DNA of 48,255 nucleotides from Streptomyces sp. UW30 (GTDB lineage Bacteria; Actinomycetota; Actinomycetes; Streptomycetales; Streptomycetaceae), in contig NZ_RDBN01000037.1 of NCBI RefSeq assembly GCF_008042075.1, positions 1,776,848-1,825,102 of the forward strand, read 5' to 3'. Under the pieces are notes generated by a model. The model saw only the letters and a program-made list of their open reading frames with translations. It did not search any database and had not been told where the DNA came from. This document shows, one piece after another, positions 1 through 7,803 of this stretch (position 1 is the stretch's first letter; each line of letters starts with the position of its first letter). Position numbers and translations under genes: made by a program.

Positions 1-1
1 C

Positions 2-292
2 GCCGACATCGAGAAGCTCTACCGCGACGGCATCGACCGCCCGAAGCTCGTCCACTGGTTCGCCGGCTACGAGCTCGTCTCCACCTACCTCGCCCCGCAC
101 CCGGGATCGCGCTGGGCCAAGGGCCCGGACGCCCTGGACCTGACCCAGCCGCCCCGCAAACTCGTCGATGACGTGCTTCCGGACGAGTTTCCACTGAGCA
201 TGTTCTATGAGGCCCTCTCCAAGAAGCTGAAGAACGTGATCGCCTCCACCAAGGGCATCACGGCGGAGAGCGCCGAGCGAGTCGCCGCGTGA
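2..292 (+). CDS. C-terminal part of a DUF6421-type protein (5' end outside window)
   Basis: An open frame enters at base 2 and ends at TGA 290-292, giving 96 C-terminal residues rich in Lys, Asp and aromatic residues, including HWFAGYELVSTYLAPHPGS. I recognise this tail as resembling DUF6421, an uncharacterised actinobacterial family that often precedes an SDR and a threonine aldolase, which is the order seen here. No catalytic motif is visible in the fragment and no function is claimed. The stop codon lies 38 bp before the next start, so the genes are probably co-transcribed. Confidence 0.6.
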   Translation, partial: ADIEKLYRDGIDRPKLVHWFAGYELVSTYLAPHPGSRWAKGPDALDLTQPPRKLVDDVLPDEFPLSMFYEALSKKLKNVIASTKGITAESAERVAA

Positions 293-330
293 GCGACCGC
301 ACCATGAATACTGCTCAGGAGGCGAAGAAG

Positions 331-1080
331 ATGGCGGGGAACGGAGCTCTCAACGGTGCGGTGATCGCGGTGGCGGGCGCGGGCGGGCCCGCGGGCCGTG
401 CGGCGCTGCTCCGGCTGGCCGAGGCGGGCGCGACCGTGGTCGGCGCGGACAACGATCCCGAGCGGCTCGCGGAGGCCGTGGACGCGGCCCGCTACGCCTC
501 CGGCGGCGCGACCGTCACCGGCGAGCCCGTCGACCTGCTCGACCTCCAGTCCACCCGCGACTGGGCCGACCACATCGAGAAGGACTTCGGCCGTATCGAC
601 GGCCTGGTCCACCTCGTCGGCGGCTGGCGCGGCAGCGAGACCTTCATCAAGACGAGCCTCGACGACTGGGACTTCCTGGAGCTGCTGCTCATCCGCACCG
701 TGCAGCACACCTCGCTCGCCTTCTACGAGGCCCTCCAGCGCAGCGACCGCGGACGGTACGTGCTGATCAGCGCCGCCGGCGCGACGAACCCGACCGCGGG
801 CAACGCCTCCTACGCAGCCGCCAAGGCCGCCGCCGAGGCCTGGACGCTCGCGCTCGCCGACGCCTTCCGCAAGGCCGGGGGCGCCGAGGACCTGACGTCC
901 GCGGCTGCCATCCTGGTGGTGAAGGCGCTGGTGCACGACGCGATGCGCGCCGACCGCCCCAACGCGAAGTTCGCGGGCTTCACGGACGTCAAGGACCTGG
1001 CCGATGCCGTCGTCGGCGTCTGGGACAAGCCCGCCGCCGAAGTGAACGGAAACCGCCTGTGGCTGACCGAGAAGCCGTGA
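331..1080 (+). CDS. SDR family NAD(P)-dependent oxidoreductase
   Basis: A 249-residue classical short-chain dehydrogenase. The N-terminal Rossmann glycine motif is GAGGPAG, with an acidic cofactor-selecting stretch (GADNDPERL) after beta-strand 2, which suggests NAD(H). The catalytic Tyr and Lys are in SYAAAKAAAEAW, with the catalytic Ser in LISAAGA. The substrate is unknown. The frame is open from GTG 289, overlapping the previous stop, but AGGAGG at 317-322 sits 8 nt before ATG 331, so ATG 331 is chosen. The stop at 1078-1080 overlaps the GTG start of the threonine aldolase, indicating translational coupling. Confidence 0.85.
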   Translation: MAGNGALNGAVIAVAGAGGPAGRAALLRLAEAGATVVGADNDPERLAEAVDAARYASGGATVTGEPVDLLDLQSTRDWADHIEKDFGRIDGLVHLVGGWRGSETFIKTSLDDWDFLELLLIRTVQHTSLAFYEALQRSDRGRYVLISAAGATNPTAGNASYAAAKAAAEAWTLALADAFRKAGGAEDLTSAAAILVVKALVHDAMRADRPNAKFAGFTDVKDLADAVVGVWDKPAAEVNGNRLWLTEKP

Positions 1081-2147
1081 ACCCACCGAAGACCGACGCC
1101 CGTCGCCACCACGACCCGGACGTCCGCGGCTTCGCCAGTGACAACTACGCCGGCGCCCACCCGGAGGTGCTGGCCGCCCTTGCCCTGGCCAACGGTGGGC
1201 ACCAGGTCGCGTACGGCGAGGACGACTACACCGAGAACCTCCAGCGGATCGTGCGCAGCCACTTCGGCGCCACGGCCGAGGCGTTCCCGGTGTTCAACGG
1301 CACCGGCGCCAACGTCGTCGCGCTCCAGGCGGTCACCGACCGCTGGGGCGCGGTGATCTGCGCCGAGAGCGCGCACATCCACGTCGACGAGGGCGGCGCC
1401 CCGGAGCGGATGGGCGGCCTGAAGCTGCTCACCGTGCCCACGCCGGACGGCAAGCTCACCCCTGACCTGATCGACAAGCAGGCGTACGGCTGGGAGGACG
1501 AGCACCGGGCGATGCCGCAGGTCGTCTCGATCACCCAGAGCACCGAACTGGGCACCCTCTACACGCCGGACGAGATCCGCGCGATCTGCGACCACGCCCA
1601 TGCGCACGGCATGAAGGTGCACCTGGACGGTTCGCGGATAGCCAACGCCGCCGCCTCGCTGAACGTGCCCATGCGGACGTTCACCAACGCGGTCGGCGTC
1701 GACATCCTCTCCCTCGGCGGCACGAAGAACGGCGCTCTGTTCGGTGAGGCGGTCGTCGTCCTCAACCAGGACGCCGTCAGCCACATGAAGCACCTGCGCA
1801 AGCTGTCCATGCAGCTCGCCTCCAAGATGCGCTTCGTGTCGGTGCAGTTGGAGGCCCTGCTCGCCAAGGACCTGTGGCTGCGCAACGCCCGGCACGCCAA
1901 CGAGATGGCGCAGCGCCTCGCCGAGGGCGTCCGTGCCGTCCACGGCGTGGAGATCCTCTACCCGGTGCAGGCCAACGGCATCTTCGCCAAGCTCCCCCAT
2001 GACGTGAGCGAGCGCCTCCAGAAGAGGTTCCGTTTCTACTTCTGGGACGAGGCTGCCGGTGTCGTGCGCTGGATGTGCGCGTTCGACACGACCGAGGACG
2101 ACGTGGACGCGTTCGTGGCGGCGCTGAAGGAGGAGATGGCGCGCTAG
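1077..2147 (+). CDS. Low-specificity threonine aldolase / beta-eliminating lyase family
   Basis: A 356-residue PLP-dependent fold-type I enzyme of the threonine aldolase/beta-eliminating lyase family, expected to cleave L-threonine or L-allo-threonine to glycine and acetaldehyde in the cytosol. The N-terminal FASDNYAGAHPEVL matches the family's substrate-binding SDN motif. HLDGSRIANA holds the PLP-nitrogen Asp and the following Arg. SLGGTKNGA contains the Schiff-base Lys at about residue 217. GTG 1077 overlaps the SDR stop (GTGA); an in-frame GTG at 1059 is the alternative. The substrate is inferred, since related members act on other beta-hydroxy amino acids. Coupling with the SDR suggests that the dehydrogenase acts on a related hydroxy or aldehyde compound. 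Confidence 0.85.
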   Translation: MNPPKTDARRHHDPDVRGFASDNYAGAHPEVLAALALANGGHQVAYGEDDYTENLQRIVRSHFGATAEAFPVFNGTGANVVALQAVTDRWGAVICAESAHIHVDEGGAPERMGGLKLLTVPTPDGKLTPDLIDKQAYGWEDEHRAMPQVVSITQSTELGTLYTPDEIRAICDHAHAHGMKVHLDGSRIANAAASLNVPMRTFTNAVGVDILSLGGTKNGALFGEAVVVLNQDAVSHMKHLRKLSMQLASKMRFVSVQLEALLAKDLWLRNARHANEMAQRLAEGVRAVHGVEILYPVQANGIFAKLPHDVSERLQKRFRFYFWDEAAGVVRWMCAFDTTEDDVDAFVAALKEEMAR

Positions 2148-2160
2148 CGGACGTCGTCCG

Positions 2161-3522
2161 TCAGTTGACCACGATCTGCGCCCTGTTGTTGCGCAGGTTC
2201 GGGTCGAACCTGCTGATGGGCAGCTCCGGTTCGTCGTTGAGGGTCTCGACGGTGGTGCGCGCCCCGCGTACCACCTGGTCGATCCTCAGCCGCACCTCCA
2301 CCCGGTGGGACGCCCCGTCGCGCAGGTAGGTCGGCGTCCAGCAGAAGTACGTCGTGACGGGCGTCCCTTCCTCGGACGGCGGCAGCGGCGAGCACTCCTC
2401 CGGTACACCGACGATCGTCGTGCCCTCGGGCGCCTGGATCCGCACCACCGCCACGGGTGCGCCCGCACCCAGCGACGCCACCCATGCCGGGCCCCGGTTG
2501 TGCACGGTGACGGCGGCGGTCACGGTGTCACCGGCTGCCCCGCGCACCCTGCTGCCGGTGAGCTTCAGGTCGGCGGTGTTCCTGGCGTCGAGGATGACGA
2601 CCCGGTAGTTGTCCGACAGATCGATGTCGTCCTCCCCGGCGACGGCCGGCGCCGCCGCCACGGGGCCAAGGTTCAGCTCGGGACCCGTCCCCGGGGTCCA
2701 GGTCCACTCACCGCGGGCTTCTTCGAGGGCCTGGTCCGAATACGGCAGTACGGAGTGGTCGAACCGCTCGTACAGCGCCCTGCGTTCCACGCGCAGACCG
2801 GTCGTCAGCGCGTACCGCTCGCCCGGAGCCACCGGCTCGTCCAGCACACACAGCGCGGACTCTCCGGTCGCGTGCTGCCGGTACTCACAGTTGGAGTGCC
2901 GCTCCTTGAAGCGCAGTCCGTACGACGCGTTGATCCACAGCAGCGTCCGCTGTACGGCGCGGTTGCCGTTGTTGCCGACCGTCGCACTCACCCGGGTGTT
3001 CGTTCCGGGCCTGAGATCCCGCTGGTACTCGGCCTGGCTCAGACCGAGGTCCGGACCGTCGCCCAGGCTGACCCGCGTCTCCGCGGGGAACGCCGTCAGC
3101 TCGCCGGCGGTCGCGCTGTAGCGCACGTACCCGGAGGCGGCGAGGTCCGCGTCCGGCAGTGCGCTCAGGCCGAGTCGGGCCGCCGTCACGAGGTCCGTCC
3201 CGGCCGGCATCCCCGGGAAATCGCAGACCGCCTTCACCGCCGACTCCGGCACACAGTTCGAGGGCCACGACACCCGCGCGAAGGAGGCGACCTCGCTCGC
3301 GTCCACGGTCAGCCGGCCGGGCTCGACCTCGTTCTCGGTGTTGTCGTGGCGGACCTGCGCCGTGAGCGTGCGCTCGGCCGGGCCACCCGAGCCCTGCGCC
3401 GGCAGCACGGACTCCGACGGCACGTCGATCCACAACTGGTCGGACGCGGCGTGGACGGGCCCGGCCCCGACCGCGACAACAGCGCAGCCGGCGAGCGCGG
3501 CTCCGAGCAGACGATGTTTCAT
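2161..3522 (-). CDS. Secreted protein of three immunoglobulin-like modules, function unknown
   Basis: A 453-residue exported protein. The Sec signal peptide has basic MKHR, a hydrophobic core and the cleavage motif VHA-AS near residue 25. The mature part seems to contain three beta-sandwich modules of DUF11/CARDB flavour. Each carries a pair of cysteines: NCVPESAVKAVC, NCEYRQHATGESALC, and ECSPL with YFCW. These are plausible one-per-domain disulfides. There is no LPXTG motif or C-terminal membrane helix, so it is probably released or loosely wall-bound. No catalytic motif was found. It is convergent with the aldolase gene (13 bp between stops) and divergent from the transglutaminase-like gene. 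Confidence 0.75.
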   Translation of the reverse strand: MKHRLLGAALAGCAVVAVGAGPVHAASDQLWIDVPSESVLPAQGSGGPAERTLTAQVRHDNTENEVEPGRLTVDASEVASFARVSWPSNCVPESAVKAVCDFPGMPAGTDLVTAARLGLSALPDADLAASGYVRYSATAGELTAFPAETRVSLGDGPDLGLSQAEYQRDLRPGTNTRVSATVGNNGNRAVQRTLLWINASYGLRFKERHSNCEYRQHATGESALCVLDEPVAPGERYALTTGLRVERRALYERFDHSVLPYSDQALEEARGEWTWTPGTGPELNLGPVAAAPAVAGEDDIDLSDNYRVVILDARNTADLKLTGSRVRGAAGDTVTAAVTVHNRGPAWVASLGAGAPVAVVRIQAPEGTTIVGVPEECSPLPPSEEGTPVTTYFCWTPTYLRDGASHRVEVRLRIDQVVRGARTTVETLNDEPELPISRFDPNLRNNRAQIVVN

Positions 3523-3653
3523 GATTCCCCCTGGTCGATGAACTGGTCGTTGAACTCGTCAGTGATCCGGTCGGTGACGAGACCGGCGACGTGGGGGATG
3601 GGTTGTAGCCGCGCGTGGGGGTTGCGGCGAAGTTCGGCCGTTTTGACATCACT

Positions 3654-3665
3654 GCATAGCTATGC
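3654..3665. promoter_or_regulatory. 12-bp perfect palindrome in divergent promoter region
   Basis: GCATAGCTATGC is a perfect palindrome between the secreted-protein gene and the transglutaminase-like gene. On the minus strand it overlaps a possible -10 (TATGCA) lying 18 bp from a TTGAAT-like -35, so it could be an operator for the secreted-protein gene. The binding factor is unknown. Confidence 0.35.
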
Positions 3666-3682
3666 GCTCTGATGCAATTCAA

Positions 3683-3712
3683 TTGACGGTCGACTCGGCC
3701 GCCGCCTACCCT
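3683..3712 (+). promoter_or_regulatory. Promoter giving a leaderless transglutaminase-like mRNA
   Basis: TTGACG (3683-3688) and TACCCT (3707-3712) are separated by 18 bp. The -10 ends 8 nt before ATG 3721, so transcription should start at or next to the start codon. No Shine-Dalgarno sequence is present, which agrees with a leaderless transcript. Confidence 0.5.
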
Positions 3713-3720
3713 TTCCAGTC

Positions 3721-4293
3721 ATGCAGATGATCCAGGAAACCGCAGATCTCTCCGCCTACTTGGCCGCCGACGAGGTGATCGACCATCACCATCCGCTCGT
3801 GCGTGAGACGGCTGCCAGGCTCGCCGACGGGGTGGCGGACTCGTATGAGTATGCGCGGGCGGCTTTCGAGTTCGTCCGCGACGCCATCCCGCACTCGCAG
3901 GACTCCGGTGACCTCCGGGTCACCTGGCGCGCCTCCGACGTCCTGGAGCAGGGGACCGGCATCTGCTACGCCAAGGCCCACGCGTTCGCCGCGCTGCTGC
4001 GGGCCGAGGACATCCCGACCGCGCTCTGCTATCAGCAGTTCGACGTGGTGCACGGTCTGGTCGCCGTGCGCTTCAACGGGGCCTGGCACCGGCAGGATCC
4101 GCGGGGCAACAAGCCGGGCGTCGACGCGCAGTTCTCGCTCGACGGTGAACGGCTGGCCTTCACGCCCGACCCGGAGTTCAATGAGCTGGACTATCCGGTC
4201 CTGTATGCTGCACCTCATCCGGTGGTGCTCGATGCCCTCAAGGCGGCCCCCGACCGGCCTCACCTGTGGCGGATACTCCCCACCGCACTCTGA
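3721..4293 (+). CDS. Transglutaminase-like cysteine protease-fold protein
   Basis: A 190-residue cytosolic protein with the transglutaminase-core triad: Cys82 in GTGICYAKAHAFA, His111 in VVHGLVAVRF, and Asp126 in WHRQDPRGNK. Members of this bacterial family are mostly uncharacterised peptidase- or amidase-like enzymes rather than true cross-linkers. There is no signal peptide. The start follows from the -10 box 8 nt upstream and the absence of an RBS. The gene is followed after 20 bp by the B3/B4-domain gene, so the two probably form an operon. The substrate is unknown. Confidence 0.8.
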   Translation: MQMIQETADLSAYLAADEVIDHHHPLVRETAARLADGVADSYEYARAAFEFVRDAIPHSQDSGDLRVTWRASDVLEQGTGICYAKAHAFAALLRAEDIPTALCYQQFDVVHGLVAVRFNGAWHRQDPRGNKPGVDAQFSLDGERLAFTPDPEFNELDYPVLYAAPHPVVLDALKAAPDRPHLWRILPTAL

Positions 4294-4313
4294 TCCCCGG
4301 GAGAAGGCGGACG

Positions 4314-5009
4314 ATGACCCTCACGCTGACCGTGTCCGACGAGGTGCGCGCGCTCGCGCCCGGCTTCACGCACATCGCCATCGAGGCGCACGGGCTGGTC
4401 AACGGCCCGAGCACGGACGAGAGTTCCGCGCTCCTCGACGACGCGGCAAGGCGTCTCGCCGTACGCCTGGACGGGCGCGCACCGCACGAGGACCCGCACA
4501 TGGTGGCCTGGCGGGAGGCGTACACGGCGTTCGGATCGAAGCCGTCACGCACCCGCAACTCCGCGGAGGCGCTGGCCAAGCGGGCCCTGTCGGAGTCGGG
4601 GCTGCCCCGGATCAACCTGCTCGTGGACGTCTACAACGCCATCAGCGTCGCCCATCTCATCCCCGTGGGCGGCGAGGACATCGACCGCATCGAGGGCGGC
4701 ATGCACCTGGTGCGCGCCACCGGCGAGGAGGACTTCGTCACCGTCGCCGGCGGCGAGGAGGTCGTCGAGCACCCGGACGCGGGCGAGGTCGTGTGGCGCG
4801 ACGAGGCGGGCGTGACCTGCCGCCGCTGGAACTGGCGCCAGGGCCCGCGCACCCGCCTCACCGAGGAGACGGTGTCCGGAATCTTCCTGCTGGAGAGCAT
4901 GACGCCGATGCCCGTGGCCGACGTCGAGAACGCGGCGACCGAACTCGCGGGCCTACTGGAGAAGTTCAGCCCCGGAGCACGGATCGAGGTCCGGCCGGCG
5001 GCCTCCTGA
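4314..5009 (+). CDS. B3/B4 tRNA-binding-domain protein (PheT B3/B4-like, stand-alone)
   Basis: A 231-residue protein matching the B3/B4 domain of phenylalanyl-tRNA synthetase beta as a free-standing protein. Characteristic stretches are the RNSAEALAKRAL segment, LPRINLLVDVYNAISV, and the C-terminal VADVENAATELAGLLEKF helix. In PheT this domain edits mischarged tRNA; stand-alone versions have been proposed to bind or deacylate aminoacyl-tRNA, but this one is untested. ATG 4314 is preceded by GGGAGAAGG. An upstream in-frame start (4266) lies inside the transglutaminase-like gene and is less likely. The gene shares an operon with the transglutaminase-like protein. Confidence 0.8.
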   Translation: MTLTLTVSDEVRALAPGFTHIAIEAHGLVNGPSTDESSALLDDAARRLAVRLDGRAPHEDPHMVAWREAYTAFGSKPSRTRNSAEALAKRALSESGLPRINLLVDVYNAISVAHLIPVGGEDIDRIEGGMHLVRATGEEDFVTVAGGEEVVEHPDAGEVVWRDEAGVTCRRWNWRQGPRTRLTEETVSGIFLLESMTPMPVADVENAATELAGLLEKFSPGARIEVRPAAS

Positions 5010-5021
5010 ACCAGCCGGGCG

Positions 5022-5750
5022 TCAGTGCGCCTCGGCCGCGCGCACCTGCTCCGGCGTCGGGGCCGTACCGCCCAGGTGGGCCGGCATCCACCAGGTGTCG
5101 GTCGCGTCCTTGGGGCGGACGGGGTAGGCGCGCTGGGCGGCCTCCAGGAGTTCCTGGACGCGCTCGCGGAGCTGGCGGGTGATCGCGCCGGCGTACTTGT
5201 CCTTGGAGGCCTCGATGGCCTCGCCGACGCGGATGGTGATGGGGGTGTGGCTGCGCTTGAAGTTGCGCGGGTGGCCCTTGGTCCACAGGCGCTGGGTGCC
5301 CCACACGGCCATCGGGATCAGCGGGACGCCCGCCTCCTGGGCCATCCGGGCGGCGCCCGACTTGAAGCTCTTCAGCGTGAACGACTGCGAGATCGTGGCC
5401 TCGGGAAAGACGCCGACGATCTCGCCGGACCGCAGCGAGTCCAGCGCGTGGGCGTAGGCCGCCTCACCCTGCTTGCGGTCCACCGGGATGTGCTTCATGC
5501 CGCGCATCAGCGGACCGGAGATCTTGTGCCGGAACACCGACTCCTTCGCCATGAAGCGCACGAGGCGCTTTTGCGGGAGGGCCGCCAGGCCGTCGAAGAC
5601 GAAGTCCAGATAGCTGATGTGGTTGCTCACCAGCACAGCGCCGCCCGAGCGCGGAATGTTCTCCGATCCCTTGCAGTCGATCTTGAGGTCCCACACCTTG
5701 AACAGTGTCTGGGCGAAACCGACGACGGGACGGTAGACAAGCTCTGCCAT
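5022..5750 (-). CDS. 1-acyl-sn-glycerol-3-phosphate acyltransferase (PlsC family)
   Basis: A 242-residue membrane-associated acyltransferase that should transfer an acyl group to lysophosphatidic acid or a related acceptor. The HX4D catalytic motif is NHISYLD (His44, Asp49). The phosphate-binding block is VFPEATIS, a variant of the usual FPEGTR, and LIPMAVWGTQRLW resembles block IV. The N-terminal 20 residues are amphipathic rather than a clear transmembrane helix. The gene is convergent with the B3/B4 gene, with 12 bp between stops. The Ala for Gly in block III suggests an altered acceptor, so the exact lipid substrate is uncertain. Confidence 0.85.
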   Translation of the reverse strand: MAELVYRPVVGFAQTLFKVWDLKIDCKGSENIPRSGGAVLVSNHISYLDFVFDGLAALPQKRLVRFMAKESVFRHKISGPLMRGMKHIPVDRKQGEAAYAHALDSLRSGEIVGVFPEATISQSFTLKSFKSGAARMAQEAGVPLIPMAVWGTQRLWTKGHPRNFKRSHTPITIRVGEAIEASKDKYAGAITRQLRERVQELLEAAQRAYPVRPKDATDTWWMPAHLGGTAPTPEQVRAAEAH

Positions 5751-5936
5751 GGACGGGGTGGACCCTTCCTTCTCTGCCTGGGAAGGAGGCTCCCAGTGGG
5801 AAAGTTACGCAGCCGTAGGTTTACGGCTTGCGCAGATCGTGCCCCAAGAACGTCCGAGGGCCAAGCCCAAGTGCCGGGGAAGGGCGAGATCCTCGTCACG
5901 TCGCCCCTTGATCCACCTCGGACTTTGGCTCCGCCG

Positions 5937-6353
5937 CTACCCGGCGCGCACCGTCAGCCGCCGCACGAGCAGGTACGCCTCGCACCCCAGGCAGTAGCCG
6001 AACACGGCGTTCAGGAAGGCGGCCGCGAGCGCGGCCCCGGTGGCGGCGAGTCCGAGCCAGGCCGGACCGAGCGTGAACCCGACCAGTCCGACGCCGGCGA
6101 AGAGCAGCCCCACCGCCTGCGCGAACCGCGGCGGCTCGGGCGCCTCGAACTCGGTCGGCGGCCCGATCCGGGGACGGACGGCCCTGCGGAAGAGCCAGCC
6201 GTACGGCGAACGGCCCACCCCGCCCGCCGCGCCCAGCGCGAACGCCAGCGTCTGCCAGGCCAGCAGCCAGGCGCTGCCGGTGACCAGAACGACCGCCAGC
6301 ACCACGGTCGTCACGACCGCCCCGAAGCGCGGCCCCCTCACATCAATGTCCAT
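5937..6353 (-). CDS. DUF4395 membrane protein
   Basis: A 138-residue integral membrane protein of the DUF4395 family. It has a hydrophobic helical pair near the N-terminus, the conserved GRSPYGWLFRR loop, the EAPEPPRFAQAVG loop and two more helices. A CxxC pair (YCLGCEAYLL, Cys121 and Cys124) lies near the C-terminus. DUF4395 genes often sit beside thioredoxin-like genes in actinobacteria, and here a thioredoxin-fold gene starts divergently 75 bp away. A thiol-redox or thiosulfate/electron-relay role at the membrane is an inference from the CxxC and the neighbour. Confidence 0.8.
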   Translation of the reverse strand: MDIDVRGPRFGAVVTTVVLAVVLVTGSAWLLAWQTLAFALGAAGGVGRSPYGWLFRRAVRPRIGPPTEFEAPEPPRFAQAVGLLFAGVGLVGFTLGPAWLGLAATGAALAAAFLNAVFGYCLGCEAYLLVRRLTVRAG

Positions 6354-6428
6354 GAATCAAGCATTCCGCATGGGAAAGGCTTCAGGAGCTGGGAATCTTT
6401 GCAGTCTCGTGAACGCTTGAGCAGGGTG

Positions 6429-6842
6429 ATGACCGGACTTGTGGTGTGCGTGGCGGTGCTCGCGGCGGCGAGCGTCTACGGAGTGCTGCATCGGCGGCGG
6501 AGCGGGAGAGTACGGGTGCGCGGGCGCGACGACGGAAAGCGGCTCGGGGCGGCCGAGTTGGGCGGCGAACTGGGCCAGCGCGCCACCCTTGTGCAGTTCT
6601 CCAGCGCCTTCTGCGCACCCTGTCGGGCCACCCGGCGCGTGCTCGGCGAGGTCGCCGGCATGCTCCCGGGCGTGACCCACATCGAACTCGACGCCGAGGA
6701 CAACCTCGACCTCGTACGCCGGCTCGACATCCTCAAGACCCCGACCGTGCTGGTCCTCGACGCCGACGGGACCGTGGTGCGGCGGGCCACCGGCCAGCCC
6801 CGCAAGGCGGACGTCATCGCCGCGCTGGGGGAGGCGGTCTGA
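6429..6842 (+). CDS. Membrane-anchored thioredoxin-family protein
   Basis: A 137-residue protein with an N-terminal hydrophobic segment (residues 3-20) ending in HRRR, consistent with a signal anchor, followed by a thioredoxin fold. The active site is FCAPCRATRRVL (Cys62, Cys65) and the cis-proline is in LKTPTVLVL. Ala-Pro between the cysteines and a short insert set it apart from classical TrxA. ATG 6429 follows a weak AGGGTG-like site. It is divergent from the DUF4395 gene, whose product also has a CxxC, so a membrane redox relay is plausible. The topology is inferred: positive residues after the helix would place the domain inside. Confidence 0.8.
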   Translation: MTGLVVCVAVLAAASVYGVLHRRRSGRVRVRGRDDGKRLGAAELGGELGQRATLVQFSSAFCAPCRATRRVLGEVAGMLPGVTHIELDAEDNLDLVRRLDILKTPTVLVLDADGTVVRRATGQPRKADVIAALGEAV

Positions 6843-6926
6843 GGGGGTATGGCACCGAGGGTGAGTCATCTCCCACATCCCGGAACGTACTTGACTGTGC
6901 GCACCACCTATCGTCAGCCTGACCGT

Positions 6927-7007
6927 ATGCCTGAGGAACTCCTTCTCTTCCGACGGGCCCACGTCGATCTGGCCCGCACTGCGAGCGCGTGCTGTCCGAG
7001 CCGTTGA
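6927..7007 (+). CDS. Putative cysteine-responsive leader peptide (26 aa)
   Basis: The short frame encodes MPEELLLFRRAHVDLARTAS followed by ACCPSR and stop. It fits the actinobacterial leader-peptide pattern R-x-H-x-D-L-x-R-x-x-S-x-x-C, in which cysteine codons near the end sense cysteinyl-tRNA supply. These peptides usually precede sulfur-assimilation or reductase genes. The TGC TGT pair is four codons before the stop, and the flavin reductase start lies 45 nt downstream. A possible -10 (TATCGT) is at 6909-6914 with no good RBS. I did not see an unambiguous terminator/antiterminator pair after it, so the mechanism could be translational. Confidence 0.65.
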   Translation: MPEELLLFRRAHVDLARTASACCPSR

Positions 7008-7051
7008 ACGGCCACGGATCCGCCCGCCTCCCCGCGCAGAAGGACAACTCC

Positions 7052-7561
7052 ATGACGGCCATCTCCGGCCTCGGTACCGCTCGGCTCGCCTCACCCGACC
7101 TGCTCCGCTCCGTCTTCCGGCGGCACGCCGCCGGAGTGGCGGTGATCACCGCCCGCGGCGAGACGGGCCCGGTCGGCTTCACCGCCACCTCCCTCACCTC
7201 CGTCTCCGCCGAGCCCCCGATGCTCTCCTTCGGCATCGGCACCGGTGCCTCCAGCTGGCCGGCGGTGTCCGCGACGGACCACGTCGGCGTCCACATACTC
7301 GGCGAGCACCAGCAGGACCTGGCCGCCACCTTCGCCCGCAGCGGCGCCGACCGCTTCGGCCCGGCCACGTCCTGGCGCGAGGGCCCCGAAGGCGTCCCCG
7401 TCCTCGACGACGTCCCGGCCTGGATGGTGTGCCGGGTCGTCGCACGCGTGCCGGCCGGCGATCACCGCATCGTGCTGGCCGAGGTCGTCCTCGGCGACCC
7501 CACCGGTCCCGGGCGTCCGCTGGTGTACCACCAGGGCCGGTTCAACGGGCTGCGTGACTGA
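7052..7561 (+). CDS. Flavin reductase family protein
   Basis: A 169-residue flavin reductase-like FMN-binding split-barrel protein, expected to use NAD(P)H to reduce FMN or FAD for a partner monooxygenase. Typical segments are FRRHAAGVAVITA, GFTATSLTSVSAEPPMLSF, and the C-terminal PLVYHQGRFNGLRD. An upstream in-frame GTG at 6989 would overlap the leader peptide; ATG 7052, preceded by AGAAGGA, is preferred. The cysteine-type leader peptide suggests a role in sulfur metabolism, for example supplying FMNH2 for sulfonate desulfonation, but no monooxygenase gene is adjacent. Confidence 0.85.
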   Translation: MTAISGLGTARLASPDLLRSVFRRHAAGVAVITARGETGPVGFTATSLTSVSAEPPMLSFGIGTGASSWPAVSATDHVGVHILGEHQQDLAATFARSGADRFGPATSWREGPEGVPVLDDVPAWMVCRVVARVPAGDHRIVLAEVVLGDPTGPGRPLVYHQGRFNGLRD

Positions 7562-7751
7562 CCTCACCGCACTGATGTGACCGAACAGGCCGTCCGCGGT
7601 TCTGCGAAGCCGTCGGTTTCCGATTACGCTGCGTTGCAAAGGTCACAGTTCAAAGCGCTTGCTTAGCGGGCACGAACTGGGTGTACTGACGAGTAATATT
7701 TCGCTCGGAGCGCGGGTCGCCCCGATCGGGATCGGCCGCTTGAGGCGCCTA

Positions 7752-7773
7752 TGCTGCCTGCAAGTAGGCAGCA
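7752..7773 (+). promoter_or_regulatory. 8-bp inverted repeat upstream of etfB
   Basis: TGCTGCCT (7752-7759) and AGGCAGCA (7766-7773) form a perfect stem with a 6-nt loop, 30 bp before the etfB GTG. It overlaps a TATGCT -10-like sequence. It may be an operator or a 5'-UTR hairpin. The rest of the 242-bp gap from 7562 shows no other gene, only AT-richer sequence (GAGTAATATTTCG) and a weak TTGCTT-N17-TGTACT promoter candidate at 7659-7687. Confidence 0.35.
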
Positions 7774-7803
7774 CAGAAATGTCGACGCAGTAGGAGAGCC
7801 GGC

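Noticed and set aside
6391-6418. Possible SigR promoter (GGGAAT) before the thioredoxin gene
   Set aside because: The -35 matches, but 18 bp downstream the sequence is GCTT rather than GTT, and the fit is too weak to call.
5025-6842. 605-codon open frame on the plus strand
   Set aside because: It runs antisense through the acyltransferase and DUF4395 genes; only its last 137 codons form a real thioredoxin gene.
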